Assembly: GCA_030160035.1 (NCBI GenBank)
Contig: BSNO01000001.1
Span: forward strand, 1,116,001-1,180,000
Length of the DNA stretch: 64,000 nucleotides
DNA from: Rhizobium albus
Lineage (GTDB): Bacteria > Pseudomonadota > Alphaproteobacteria > Rhizobiales > Rhizobiaceae
Direction: 5' to 3'
Under the pieces are notes generated by a model that did no database searches, was not told where the DNA came from, and saw nothing but the letters and a program-made list of their open reading frames with translations. Each line of letters opens with the position of its first letter. The stretch's first letter is position 1. A program made the position numbers and the translations under genes. Positions 1-10,303 of the stretch are shown here, piece by piece.

Positions 1-1
1 G

Positions 2-169
2 ACGGATCCGGGGCTTGTCGGCGGTTATGGCGAGCGACAGGTCTGCCTTGAAGCCCGACATTTCCAGCCTTCGGGTCGCGACGTCGATCCCGCAATCTTT
101 GCTCCTCTGACACCGGAGATCGTGCTGTCCACGCTCGATCGGCTTCTAAAGAGCGAAGAAGCGCGTTAA
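2..169 (+). CDS. C-terminal end of a probable GT9 family heptosyltransferase (partial)
   Basis: An open frame runs in from the left edge and stops at 167-169; only about 55 codons are present. The segment reading TDPGLVGGYGERQ, followed by IFAPLTPEIVLSTLDRL, resembles the C-terminus of ADP-heptose:lipopolysaccharide heptosyltransferases (GT9, WaaF/WaaC type), which often end in a helix of the form LTPE.V....RLL. It lies 45 bp upstream of hldE on the same strand, so a role in inner-core lipopolysaccharide assembly and co-transcription with hldE are likely. The catalytic part lies outside the window, so the family call is tentative. Confidence 0.5.
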   Translation, partial: TDPGLVGGYGERQVCLEARHFQPSGRDVDPAIFAPLTPEIVLSTLDRLLKSEEAR

Positions 170-214
170 AGCGCTCAGCCAGCGCGAATTCGCCAACAAG
201 GTCACGGTTACAAG

Positions 215-1654
215 ATGCAACTCTCCATGCCGCGCTTCGACAGCGCCCGCGTTCTCATTGTTGGCGATGTCATGCTCGATCGCTACTGGATGGGCGAAAC
301 AACCCGGATCTCGCCGGAGGCGCCGGTGCCGGCGGTGCGCGTCGCCGCGACGGAAGACCGTCCGGGCGGGGCGGCCAATGTGGCGCTCAACGTTGCGGCG
401 CTCGGCGGCGCGGCTTCGCTCATCGGCCTTGTCGGTCGCGATGAGCCGGGCGAGGCGCTTGCCGGGCAACTTGAGGCCGCCGGGGTCGCCTGCCGGCTCA
501 TCGGCGTGGAAAAAGAGCGCACGATCGTCAAGCTGCGCGTCATCGCGCGCAACCAGCAGCTGATCCGGCTCGATCTCGAAGACAGGTTTGACGATGTGCA
601 TGCTCCCGCGATCGCCGGTGCGCTCGGCGATGCCTTGGAAAGCGCTTCGGTGGTCATCCTGTCCGACTATGGGAAGGGGACGCTCAGCGACATTCAGGCC
701 CTCATCACTGCCGCCCGAGCCAAGGGATGCTCCGTGCTCGTCGATCCAAAGGGCGTCGATTTCGAGCGTTATCGAGGCGCCTCGCTGCTCAAGCCCAATC
801 TCGCGGAATTCGAGGCTGTCGTTGGCCATTGCGGCAGCGAGCAGGTGCTGCTCGAAAAGGCGCGCGCGCTGGTCGAAGAGCTCGAACTCGGCGCACTGCT
901 GGTTACCCGCGGCAAGAGCGGAATGACCTTGCTCAGGCGCGGCGAGGCGCCCGTGCATTTCCCGACGCAGGCGCGCGAGGTCTACGATGTGACCGGCGCA
1001 GGCGACACGGTGATTTCGACCATCGGCGCAGCACTTGGCGCCGGCGAGGACCTCGTCGCTGCCGTCGGCCTGTCGAATGTCGCTGCCGGTATCGCGGTCG
1101 GCAAGCTTGGTACTGCCGCTGTCAGCGGCCCGGAACTGCGCCGTGCGATCAGCGTGCAGCGCGAGCACGATCGCGGCGCCGTCAGCGAGGAGCAATTGGT
1201 CGCGGCGATTGCCGACGCGAAGGTAGCGGGCGAGCGCATCGTTTTCACCAATGGCTGTTTCGACATCCTTCATGCGGGTCATGTCGGCTATCTCGAACAG
1301 GCGCGCGCGCTCGGCGACCGTCTCGTCGTGGCGATCAACAGCGATGCTTCGGTCAAGCGGCTCAAGGGACCGTCGCGTCCGGTCAACACGCTCGATCGGC
1401 GCATGGTCGTGTTAAGCGCGCTGGAATCGGTCGACTGGGTCGTCGCCTTCGAGGACGACACGCCGACGCCGCTGATCGAGAAGGTGCGGCCCGACATTCT
1501 GGTTAAGGGCGGCGATTATTCGCTCGATCAAGTGGTCGGCGGCGAAATCGTGCGTGCCTATGGAGGCGAGGTCCGTGTGCTGTCTCATCTCGACAATTGC
1601 TCGACGACGGCCATCGTCGAGGCGATCCGCGGTCGCTCGGGCGGCCAAGACTAA
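215..1654 (+). CDS. hldE: Bifunctional heptose-7-phosphate kinase / heptose-1-phosphate adenylyltransferase
   Basis: This 479-residue protein has the full length of HldE. The N-terminal half (about residues 1-320) is a PfkB/ribokinase-type kinase that phosphorylates D-glycero-beta-D-manno-heptose 7-phosphate; it shows GGAANVALN near residue 50 and the anion-hole/catalytic-base motif VTGAGDT near residue 260. The C-terminal part (about 340-479) is a nucleotidyltransferase with FTNGCFDILHAGHVGYLEQA containing the HxGH signature, which makes ADP-heptose. The product feeds the lipopolysaccharide inner core. The matching gmhA and gmhB genes are about 20 kb away at 21.6-22.7 kb, so the heptose pathway is split over two loci. 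The ATG at 215 fits the family N-terminus. Confidence 0.95.
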   Translation: MQLSMPRFDSARVLIVGDVMLDRYWMGETTRISPEAPVPAVRVAATEDRPGGAANVALNVAALGGAASLIGLVGRDEPGEALAGQLEAAGVACRLIGVEKERTIVKLRVIARNQQLIRLDLEDRFDDVHAPAIAGALGDALESASVVILSDYGKGTLSDIQALITAARAKGCSVLVDPKGVDFERYRGASLLKPNLAEFEAVVGHCGSEQVLLEKARALVEELELGALLVTRGKSGMTLLRRGEAPVHFPTQAREVYDVTGAGDTVISTIGAALGAGEDLVAAVGLSNVAAGIAVGKLGTAAVSGPELRRAISVQREHDRGAVSEEQLVAAIADAKVAGERIVFTNGCFDILHAGHVGYLEQARALGDRLVVAINSDASVKRLKGPSRPVNTLDRRMVVLSALESVDWVVAFEDDTPTPLIEKVRPDILVKGGDYSLDQVVGGEIVRAYGGEVRVLSHLDNCSTTAIVEAIRGRSGGQD

Positions 1655-1750
1655 GCGCTCTCCTCCAAAATTCGAGGGTGATGGTCGGCGTCCGCTTGAC
1701 ACGCCAACCGTAGCGCCTTAGAGCCGAACCGTAACGTACGGTACGGCAGG

Positions 1751-3450
<1,700 letters not shown>

Positions 3451-3502
3451 TTCGTTGCCTTGAGGGCGGTCGTTAAATCGGCCGCCGAACAATTGCTGAG
3501 GC

Positions 3503-3529
3503 GGCCGCGGAGCAATCCGCGGCCTTTTT
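3503..3529 (+). terminator. Rho-independent terminator after ilvC
   Basis: GGCCGCGGA (3503-3511) pairs with TCCGCGGCC (3516-3524) over a 4-nt GCAA loop and is followed by five T residues. It ends the TetR-ilvC transcript. Confidence 0.9.
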
Positions 3530-3562
3530 CCGTCTCAAATGCCGTTGTCTGATGCCTCTGCC

Positions 3563-4036
3563 TCAGGCCGGTGTTTTCGGTGGGTCGATGTCGGCGAGCA
3601 TCCGGCGCAGCCGCGAGACGATCTCCGTCGCCTGCTGCAAGTCGCTCTCGGGCATGTCGAGACAGGACAGGATGCAATCGGGGATTTGAGCCGCGCGGGC
3701 AGCGATCTCCTGACCACGCTCGGTCAAGTGCACCAGTACGCGGCGCTCGTCGTCGGCCTGGCGCGTGCGGCCGACGAGGCCCGCGATCTCCATGCGCTTG
3801 AGAAGCGGGGAGAGCGTGTTCGTATCGAGCATCAATTCGCGGCCGAGCGATCCCACGCCACGCTTGTCTTCATGGCGCAACGCCAGAAGAACGAGATATT
3901 GCGGGTAGGTGATGCCGAGCGGATCCAGAATCGGCTGGTAGAAGCGATTGAAGGCATGGCTGACCGCATACAGATTGAAACACAGCATAGCCTGTGGATC
4001 GATCGTCTCGGGCGCTTCTGCATTGTTCTGTGACAT
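3563..4036 (-). CDS. ohrR: MarR-family organic hydroperoxide sensor
   Basis: A 157-residue winged-helix repressor. The N-terminal motif MLCFNLYAVSHAFNRFYQP places the peroxide-sensing cysteine at residue 19, and the adjoining LGITYPQYLVLLAL is typical of OhrR. In this family, oxidation of that cysteine by organic hydroperoxides releases the DNA. The gene is divergent from ohr across a 129-bp gap holding a perfect palindrome, the expected arrangement for mutual repression. A second cysteine sits near residue 123 (CILSC), compatible with a 2-Cys type, but which mechanism applies cannot be decided from sequence. Confidence 0.92.
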   Translation of the reverse strand: MSQNNAEAPETIDPQAMLCFNLYAVSHAFNRFYQPILDPLGITYPQYLVLLALRHEDKRGVGSLGRELMLDTNTLSPLLKRMEIAGLVGRTRQADDERRVLVHLTERGQEIAARAAQIPDCILSCLDMPESDLQQATEIVSRLRRMLADIDPPKTPA

Positions 4037-4106
4037 GGCTGGTCCGGCTCGCGTTCCCCTGAGTTAGGTCGATACGGCGCAAAACGCAATCGATAGCGAC
4101 ATCCTA

Positions 4107-4134
4107 TTGTCATTTGTATCGTGCACGATATAAG
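4107..4134 (+). promoter_or_regulatory. Predicted ohr promoter overlapped by the operator
   Basis: TTGTCA (4107-4112) and TATAAG (4129-4134) are separated by 16 nt and lie about 30 nt upstream of the ohr start codon. The palindrome at 4117-4130 fills the spacer and touches the -10 element, so a bound repressor would exclude RNA polymerase. Confidence 0.6.
4117..4130. promoter_or_regulatory. Candidate OhrR operator (perfect palindrome)
   Basis: TATCGTGCACGATA is its own reverse complement over all 14 bases and is the only strong palindrome between ohrR and ohr. Its assignment as the OhrR site is inferred from position and symmetry. Confidence 0.7.
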
Positions 4135-4165
4135 CGAGTTCGACTTTTAACAGAGGAGATATGCA

Positions 4166-4594
4166 ATGTCGGTCAACGTTCTCTACCGCACCCAGGCCAC
4201 CGCAACCGGCGGTCGCGACGGTCGCTCGGCCACCAAGGATGGTGCCGTCGACGTCAAGCTGGTCACCCCCAAGGAGCTTGGCGGCGCGGGCGGCGACGGG
4301 GTCAATCCCGAGCAGCTTTTCGCCACCGGCTATGCCGCATGTTTCCTCGGCGCTTTGAAATTCGTCGCCTCGAAAGAGAAAGTCCCCGTTCCGGCCGATG
4401 CCAACGTGACCGCTGATGTCGGCATTGGTCCCCGCGCCGACGAGGGCGGTTTCGGTCTGGACGTTGCGCTTACCGTTTCGCTGCCGGGCGTCGAAGACGC
4501 CGTTGCCGACGATCTGATTGCCAAAGCCCACGTTGTCTGCCCTTACTCGCACGCCACACGTGGCAACATCTCCGTTTCCGTCAACCGCGCGTAG
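4166..4594 (+). CDS. ohr: Organic hydroperoxide resistance peroxidase (OsmC/Ohr family)
   Basis: A 142-residue protein that reduces organic and lipid hydroperoxides with lipoyl-type thiols. The two reactive cysteines are visible at residue 59 (GYAACFLGAL) and residue 125 (VVCPYSHATRGN), and the length matches Ohr rather than the longer OsmC. AGAGGAGA lies just upstream of ATG 4166. It is divergent from its regulator ohrR and is followed after 9 bp by a metallo-hydrolase gene on the same strand, so both are probably peroxide-induced together. Confidence 0.95.
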   Translation: MSVNVLYRTQATATGGRDGRSATKDGAVDVKLVTPKELGGAGGDGVNPEQLFATGYAACFLGALKFVASKEKVPVPADANVTADVGIGPRADEGGFGLDVALTVSLPGVEDAVADDLIAKAHVVCPYSHATRGNISVSVNRA

Positions 4595-4603
4595 GGACAG
4601 ATC

Positions 4604-5560
4604 ATGAATATCACCAGACGTTCATTCGGCCTCGGGGCGCTTGCCGCCGCTTCCACTCTGGCATTGCCTGCATGGGCCCTTTCGCCGCTTGCCGGCGTAC
4701 AGGTCCCCGGCGTCGTCCGCCGCAAGGTCGGGTCCTTCGAGATCACGGCGATCAACGATGGCTACACCGCGCTGACCGCCGATCTCTTCTCCGGCGTTCC
4801 CGCATCCGACATCGAGGCGGCGCTGGCCTCGGTGCGCCAGGGCACGACGATCCCGACGGCGGTCAACACCTTCGTCGTCAATTCCGATGCCGGCACCTGG
4901 CTCATCGATGCGGGTTCGGGGCCGTCGCAGGCTTTCGGGCCCAATCTCGGCCGCACGGTGGCCAATCTTGAAGCAGCCGGCATCACGCCGGATCAGATCG
5001 ACGGCGTGATCCTCACGCATGCCCACATCGACCACGTCGAGGGCCTCGTAGATGGGAGCGGCGCCGCTGTCTTCGCCAATGCCGAAGTGGTCATCCATGA
5101 AGACGAATACGGCTTCTGGTTTGATGACGGCATGCTGTCGCAGGCGCCGGAAGCAGCGCAGGGCCTGTTCGAAAGCGCGCGCCGGTCTTTGACGCCTTAC
5201 GCCGATCGCACGCGGCAGGTACAGGCAGGCGAAGTGGCGCCGGGCCTGACGCTCATCCATGCACCGGGTCACACGCCGGGACATTCGGTGTTGCACATCG
5301 CCAGCGGTGACGACGAAATGCTGATCCTCGGTGATACGCTCCACAATGCCGCGATCCATACCGCCTACCCGGATGTGGGCTTCGGCTTCGACACCGATGC
5401 TGCACTTGCAGCGCAGTCGCGTCGCGCACAGTTCGATCGTGTCGCTGCCGACGGCATACTGGTTGCCGCTACCCATGTGGCGTTTCCGAGCTTCGGCTAC
5501 ATCGTCGCCGACGGTGACCGCTTCCGTTATCAGCAGGCGGAGTGGCAGTTCCCGCTCTGA
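4604..5560 (+). CDS. Tat-exported MBL-fold metallo-hydrolase
   Basis: A 318-residue metallo-beta-lactamase-fold protein. The N-terminus (NITRRSF followed by a hydrophobic stretch ending near LPAWA) looks like a twin-arginine signal peptide, so the mature enzyme should act in the periplasm. The metal-binding motif THAHIDHVEG lies near residue 140, with further ligands in HAPGHTPGHS (near 223) and GDTLHN (near 247). The substrate is unknown; lactonase- or quorum-quenching-type members share this layout, but nothing specific supports that here. Position 9 bp after ohr suggests a role in handling peroxide-damaged products. Confidence 0.85.
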   Translation: MNITRRSFGLGALAAASTLALPAWALSPLAGVQVPGVVRRKVGSFEITAINDGYTALTADLFSGVPASDIEAALASVRQGTTIPTAVNTFVVNSDAGTWLIDAGSGPSQAFGPNLGRTVANLEAAGITPDQIDGVILTHAHIDHVEGLVDGSGAAVFANAEVVIHEDEYGFWFDDGMLSQAPEAAQGLFESARRSLTPYADRTRQVQAGEVAPGLTLIHAPGHTPGHSVLHIASGDDEMLILGDTLHNAAIHTAYPDVGFGFDTDAALAAQSRRAQFDRVAADGILVAATHVAFPSFGYIVADGDRFRYQQAEWQFPL

Positions 5561-5584
5561 TCCCGTTCAGGTCTGAACACATGA

Positions 5585-5620
5585 AAAGGGCCGCGGAACC
5601 CAGTTGCGCGGCCCTTTTTT
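5585..5620 (+). terminator. Rho-independent terminator after the ohr-hydrolase unit
   Basis: AAAGGGCCGCG (5585-5595) pairs with CGCGGCCCTTT (5607-5617), and the T run continues to 5620. The A-rich left side lets it serve the converging transporter gene as well. Confidence 0.9.
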
Positions 5621-5640
5621 ACATGCGACGCGTGGATTAG

Positions 5641-7152
5641 TCAGAGCTCCAGGCCGAAGACGATGGGGCCCAGCGCCAGGAAGAGGCCATAGATCAGGAT
5701 GATCGCGAGGATATTCATCCAGATTCCTGCGCGCATCATGTCGGTCAGGCGCATGCGGTCGTAGGAGAACGCAATCGCATTCGGCGGTGTTGCGACCGGC
5801 ATCATGAAGGCCATGCTGGCGGCAACGGCGACCGGAACGGTCAAGAGCAGCGGATCAAGTCCAAGGCCGACGGCAACGGCGCCGAGGATCGGCAGGAACG
5901 TGGCTGCGGATGCCGTGTTCGACGTGATTTCGGTGAGGAAGATCATCGCCGTGGTCAGAACGAGCACCAGGATGAAGACGCTGATCTCCAGACCGCCGAC
6001 CGATTGGCCGATCCATTCCGCCAAGCCCGTCGAGGCGAAGCCACCGGCAAGTGCCAGGCCGCCGCCGAAGAGGAGCAGGATACCCCACGGCACCTTCTTC
6101 GTGGTCTCCCAATCGAGCGTGCGTTCGCCAGTGCGGCGGCTCACCGGAATGGCGAACAGCAGCAGCGCAGCGGCAATGCCGATGACGGTGTCGTCCAGTG
6201 CGAGACCGGTGATGTCGGCAAGCAGCGTGCGGAAGATCCAAGCGAGCGCAGCCAGCATGAACACAACGCCGACGAGCTTCTCGCCACGGCTCATGGGTGG
6301 CAGCGCGCGATATTCCTTGCGGATGCCGGCGCCGGCATCGTCGATCGCGATCGTGTGAGTGGGAAAGAGAAAGCGGGTCAAAAGCAGCCATGCGAGCGGC
6401 AGCATGATGAGGACGATCGGCACGCCGAACAGCATCCAGGTGAAGAAGCTGATCTCGATGTCGTATTGGTCGCGCATTAGGCTGGCGAGAAATGCGTTCG
6501 GCGGTGTACCGATCAGCGTGCCGACGCCGCCGATCGAGGCCGCGTAGGCGATGGCCAGCATCAGCGCGACGCCGAAATTGCGGATGATCGTGTCGTCGTC
6601 TGTCTTCTCGGAGATGAAATCGATCACCGACTTGCCAACGGCAAACATCATGACCGCCGTGGCCGTGTTCGAAATCCACATGGACAGGAACGCCGTCGCG
6701 ATCATGAAGCCGAGGATGATCTTTTGCGGCGAGGTGCCAATGGTTGCCACGATCATCAGGGCAAGCCGGCGGTGAAGGCCGACTTTCTGCATCGCACCGG
6801 CCAAAAGAAATCCGCCGAGGAACAGAAATACGATGGGGTCGCCGTAGCTGCGGGCGATTTCCGCTGTGGTGCCGATGGCGAAAAGCGGCATGGCAATCAG
6901 AGGCACAAGCGCCGTAGCGGGGATCGGGATCGCCTCGGTCAGCCACCAGATGACCATCCAGGCCGCAACAGCGACCATGCGCCATGCTTCCGGTGCCATG
7001 CCCTCGGGAGCGGGCAATGCCAGCAGGAGAAATGCGAGCAACGGTCCGGCTATGATGGAGCCAATCTTGAAGAGGGACAGTACCGGTTCCGTGGACGTGT
7101 CCGGCCGGGGCTGGGGCGCGCGCGGTCCCGCATTGCTGGAGTTCTGTGACAT
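5641..7152 (-). CDS. DASS (SLC13) family anion/dicarboxylate:sodium symporter
   Basis: A 503-residue polytopic membrane protein with about a dozen hydrophobic segments. Family signs are WWLTEAIPIPATALVPLIAMP near residue 70 and the paired SNT motifs: SNTATAVMMF near residue 160 and TSNTASAATFLPI near residue 412, which form the sodium and carboxylate sites in SLC13/VcINDY transporters. It should import di- or tricarboxylates such as succinate or malate with sodium. The gene stands alone between two terminators, with no regulator or metabolic partner next to it, so the substrate is open. Confidence 0.88.
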   Translation of the reverse strand: MSQNSSNAGPRAPQPRPDTSTEPVLSLFKIGSIIAGPLLAFLLLALPAPEGMAPEAWRMVAVAAWMVIWWLTEAIPIPATALVPLIAMPLFAIGTTAEIARSYGDPIVFLFLGGFLLAGAMQKVGLHRRLALMIVATIGTSPQKIILGFMIATAFLSMWISNTATAVMMFAVGKSVIDFISEKTDDDTIIRNFGVALMLAIAYAASIGGVGTLIGTPPNAFLASLMRDQYDIEISFFTWMLFGVPIVLIMLPLAWLLLTRFLFPTHTIAIDDAGAGIRKEYRALPPMSRGEKLVGVVFMLAALAWIFRTLLADITGLALDDTVIGIAAALLLFAIPVSRRTGERTLDWETTKKVPWGILLLFGGGLALAGGFASTGLAEWIGQSVGGLEISVFILVLVLTTAMIFLTEITSNTASAATFLPILGAVAVGLGLDPLLLTVPVAVAASMAFMMPVATPPNAIAFSYDRMRLTDMMRAGIWMNILAIILIYGLFLALGPIVFGLEL

Positions 7153-7283
7153 GTGCTGAATTGATCCCTGAGCGTTTCGCTTACTGTCTTGGGAAGACGG
7201 TCAGGGGTTCAATCAGACTTTTTCGGCGAGAGGCAACCCTTTGCCGGGGACAAAGCGCCACTTCGTCGCATGCTAGGTCAACA

Positions 7284-7310
7284 AGCCCCGACCCCAGGGG
7301 GATCGGGGCT
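7284..7310 (-). terminator. Hairpin downstream of the 7.3-8.0 kb membrane protein gene
   Basis: AGCCCCGA (7284-7291) pairs with TCGGGGCT (7303-7310). On the minus strand it follows the stop codon of the gene at 7318 but is trailed only by TTGTTG, so it is a weak intrinsic terminator. Confidence 0.5.
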
Positions 7311-7317
7311 CGCTGCT

Positions 7318-7989
7318 TCAAGAGCCGTAAGTCAACCGGATCTGGTAGTCCGGGTGTGCCATTGCGAAGGCGGGTGCAGCCGGAGCAGTCCGCGAGGCGA
7401 TGCGCATGACGACCTGCATCGCCAGGGTCATCGCCACCAGAGCGACCCCGTAGGCGGCCAGAATGCCGATGGCCGTCACGGTGTTGTTGAGTTGCGAGAA
7501 TGCGCCGAGCGCCACCGGCGCATACCATGACGTCGCCGAGATCGCTCCGGAGATGACGAAGGCATTGCGTGCACCCTTACCCATGCCCGCAAAGAGCGTC
7601 TGGCCGATCTGCGTACGGATGCGGGGCATGACGATCGAGTGGATGAACATGCCATTCGCAGTCAGAATCGAAACGATCGCCAATTTCGCCCAGATCTTCT
7701 CGTTCATCAGCTTGGCCGGTTCGAAGAACGCGTACTGAACGAGAAAAGCGATGCCGGTGATCCAGAGCAGCATCAGACCGAAGCTGACCAGGCGTGCGCC
7801 GAAATCGATCATCTGCCAGTCGTGGAAGGTGATGCGGCGGCTCCCGACAAAGCGAAGCAGCATGAGGTCGAGCATGGTGGCCGCGCCCAATCCAATGGCA
7901 AGACCGATGAAATGCGCGAAACGAGTGGCATTCTTGACGGCGAGCACCACATCGCCGCTCAAAGCCAGTAAAAGGCTGTCCAAGTTCAT
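7318..7989 (-). CDS. Multi-pass inner membrane protein of unknown function
   Basis: A 223-residue protein with about five or six hydrophobic helices, an even mix of small residues and few charges, and no motif that I recognise. The start at 7989 (MNLDSLLLAL) is preferred because GGAG lies 8 nt upstream; a longer frame to 8055 exists but has no ribosome-binding site and a non-hydrophobic lead. A His-containing first helix (RFAHFIGLAIGLGAAT) could be a cofactor-binding site, but this is speculative. It is a single-gene unit. Confidence 0.7.
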   Translation of the reverse strand: MNLDSLLLALSGDVVLAVKNATRFAHFIGLAIGLGAATMLDLMLLRFVGSRRITFHDWQMIDFGARLVSFGLMLLWITGIAFLVQYAFFEPAKLMNEKIWAKLAIVSILTANGMFIHSIVMPRIRTQIGQTLFAGMGKGARNAFVISGAISATSWYAPVALGAFSQLNNTVTAIGILAAYGVALVAMTLAMQVVMRIASRTAPAAPAFAMAHPDYQIRLTYGS

Positions 7990-8323
7990 TCTGTTTCTCC
8001 GTGATAATCCCCCTGTGCATTGCAGCAATTGTCGCGATGCGATGAGGCAGAACACGTGCGAAATCCGGGCAGGATCCCGCTGACAAAAAGAACGAAGTGG
8101 TTTCAGCCTCTTAAGGGCTCAAACATTGGATTTCGTGCATTAACATATTCGAATGTCCGACTTCAGTCTGGGGACTTTCGTCGGTGTATTTGCCAGCGCC
8201 ACAGCGGACTAAAGGCGTAGAAATCGGCGATTGAGGCGAGAATCAGGCGCAATCGCGGCAGGTACCTTCGGCTGATGAAGCATCGCATTGTCTGCGGTGC
8301 TGCGTGTGGATAGACTTGCCGCC

Positions 8324-8998
8324 ATGATACCAACTTCCCTTCGCCGACCAGTTCACCTTGCGTCACCATCGTTGATGCTCGCCGCACTGTGTCTCGCCGT
8401 GCCAAGCGTTGCGGAGGTTCTCGCGGACGATCAGTCGCTTCCGGCGCTTTACGCGGTGACGGGGGTCGAACCCGGTGACGAACTCAACATCCGGCTGGAG
8501 CCGCGATCGAGCGCCGACATTATCGGCAGCCTTCCACCGCAGTCGGCTGGCATCGAAGTTGTCGGCCGAAAGGGCAACTGGCTGCAGATCAACAGTGTCG
8601 AGGCCAGCGGATGGGTGGCGGCACGGTTTCTGGAGCGGGAAGCCGGCGCCCCGCAGTCCGGTGTGTTGCCGGAGCGGCTCGCATGCTTCGGGACCGAGCC
8701 GTTCTGGTCGGTGGTGGCTGCGGGAACCTCCATGACCTACAACACGCCAGACAACCCAGACGGTACGCCGTTTTCGATCCGACACGTGACGCGGGCCATG
8801 AACAGCCCGTCGCCGCATTGGATCATTCTGGGCGAGCGGCAGGCGCAGTCGATGACGGCGGTGGTGATGCCTCAAGCCTGTTCGGATGGCATGTCGGACA
8901 GGATGTTCGGGCTTTCGACGACAATCGTGATCGACAGCGGGGATCAGGCAACGGGTCTGAGCGGCTGTTGCTCCATCGCGCCGGCAGCGCCGAACTGA
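8324..8998 (+). CDS. Secreted SH3-domain protein
   Basis: A 224-residue protein with a signal peptide (about residues 1-35) followed by a bacterial SH3-like domain (about 40-95) seen in VEPGDELNIRLEPRSSADIIGSLP and GNWLQINSVEASGWVAARFLE, a layout used for binding cell-wall or periplasmic partners. The second half (about 110-224) contains CFGTEPFWSV and HWIILGERQAQ, similar to small periplasmic proteins of unknown role (COG3650-like). I place the start at ATG 8324; a TTG at 8288 would add 12 residues ahead of the signal peptide. It ends 8 bp from the converging gene at 9007. Confidence 0.7.
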   Translation: MIPTSLRRPVHLASPSLMLAALCLAVPSVAEVLADDQSLPALYAVTGVEPGDELNIRLEPRSSADIIGSLPPQSAGIEVVGRKGNWLQINSVEASGWVAARFLEREAGAPQSGVLPERLACFGTEPFWSVVAAGTSMTYNTPDNPDGTPFSIRHVTRAMNSPSPHWIILGERQAQSMTAVVMPQACSDGMSDRMFGLSTTIVIDSGDQATGLSGCCSIAPAAPN

Positions 8999-9006
8999 GT
9001 GGTCGT

Positions 9007-9534
9007 CTACCGCGTAGGCGGCGGACGCTGGTAGCCTGGCCCAATCGTCAACGGCGCGTCCGGAACGACGGATCCATCGATCTCGGACGTCACCGTGAAG
9101 CGGTGTTCCCAGAACGGCTGCCCGGTCTCCCGGTCCAGCAGAAGCAGATCGACCCCATAGGGTTGGCCAGCCACGACGCCCGACAGTGAAGGGCTGCGCA
9201 ACGAAATCCGCCGGTCCGGAACGCCTATCCTCTCTTCCACCAGATAGGGTGGTCCACCCATAGGATCTTCGAAACGGGCCTGGAGCACCGTGCCAATGGG
9301 GATGGGGCGATCGACGGCCGCGGAAAAACCCATATAGATGTCGGATATCCGGTAATTCAGAATGAAGCTCGAGCCAAGGATCTTCAGATAAGGCCTGTCG
9401 GCGCCATCATCGCGCAAAACTAACAGCGCGCCGTAAAGCATGCCACAAAGAAAAAGCCCTGCGAAAAACACCCAGAGCAGCGCGGTGTCCCGCGACATCG
9501 CAGGCCGGAGCGAACCTCGCGCGAGTGAAGCCAT
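9007..9534 (-). CDS. Membrane-anchored protein of unknown function
   Basis: A 175-residue protein with one N-terminal transmembrane helix (about residues 18-42) and a predicted beta-rich periplasmic domain carrying ISDIYMGFSAAVDRPIPIGTVLQARFEDP. A proline-rich tail ends the protein. ATG 9534 is favoured because GAGGAG lies 5 nt upstream; the frame also has a GTG two codons earlier. No enzymatic motif is visible. It converges with the SH3 protein gene. Confidence 0.65.
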   Translation of the reverse strand: MASLARGSLRPAMSRDTALLWVFFAGLFLCGMLYGALLVLRDDGADRPYLKILGSSFILNYRISDIYMGFSAAVDRPIPIGTVLQARFEDPMGGPPYLVEERIGVPDRRISLRSPSLSGVVAGQPYGVDLLLLDRETGQPFWEHRFTVTSEIDGSVVPDAPLTIGPGYQRPPPTR

Positions 9535-9551
9535 GACCACTCCTCGAAAAC

Positions 9552-9580
9552 ATGAAAGCGGGTCGATGACCCGCTTTCAT
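9552..9580 (-). terminator. Perfect 13-bp hairpin terminator after the BA14K gene
   Basis: ATGAAAGCGGGTC (9552-9564) pairs perfectly with GACCCGCTTTCAT (9568-9580) over a 3-nt loop. On the minus strand it lies 25 bp past the BA14K stop codon and is followed by GTTTTC. Confidence 0.75.
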
Positions 9581-9604
9581 CCTAGCACATCTGGCTTTGA
9601 TGCA

Positions 9605-10057
9605 TCAGCCGTAAGGCGAGATGCAGGACCGCCGCGGGCCGTGATAGGGCTGGAACGTGTTGTCCGACGCACGGTAGGATCGATAGCGCGCGTAGCACCA
9701 GTCGATGTGGGCGGAGTTCAGCCCGTAGCCTGGACGAACCGGCCGGATCGGCGGAGGCGCAATGTAGCGCGGAGCAGGGCGGTAGTAGCCGCCGCCGCCA
9801 ATGATGATGTCGACCGACGGTCCACGACGGTAACGCGGGCCGTAATGACGCGGGCGGTGCGCATAACGGTCGCGGTGATGCCAGCGACGCGCATCACGCC
9901 ACCGGCGATCATCCCGCCAACGCCGTCCATCGCGATACTGGACCTCGGTCACAAGATTACCGAAGCCGCGGTCCTGTGCACGAGCAGTCACCGTTGAAGG
10001 TAGAAGAAGTGTCGCGGCAATCGCGACTGCACTCAAAATGGATAGGAAGGCGCGCAT
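9605..10057 (-). CDS. BA14K family secreted protein
   Basis: A 150-residue protein with a signal peptide (about residues 1-28, ending near ARAQ), an Arg/Trp/His-rich middle (repeated RRWRD units) and a C-terminal BA14K domain: [20 protein letters not shown] and a final Cys-containing segment. BA14K proteins are small immunoreactive, lectin-like surface proteins known mainly from Brucella and relatives, so this is also a taxonomic marker. ATG 10057 is preceded by GGGAGA at good spacing; the longer frame up to 10252 is not needed. Confidence 0.85.
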   Translation of the reverse strand: MRAFLSILSAVAIAATLLLPSTVTARAQDRGFGNLVTEVQYRDGRRWRDDRRWRDARRWHHRDRYAHRPRHYGPRYRRGPSVDIIIGGGGYYRPAPRYIAPPPIRPVRPGYGLNSAHIDWCYARYRSYRASDNTFQPYHGPRRSCISPYG

Positions 10058-10303
10058 GCCTTGTCTCCCGAGCAATGCAAATTCGCTCCTCTGTGTCCGA
10101 TGCCGGGATGGGAGAGGAGGCGGTTGCGAAAGTCCCTTCGCTTGTCCGGCGATTTTGTGAACGTCTTTTTTGGGGAGCCGGTTCCAAAAGGTTGCAGCAA
10201 AAACGTGGCAATGGAAAGGAGGGCTTGCATGCTTTTGCCAGTCAACCGGCATCTTTGCCGTTGCGGCTCAAAGGCGTGTGATTGGCGGTAAGGAGCTTCA
10301 TCC

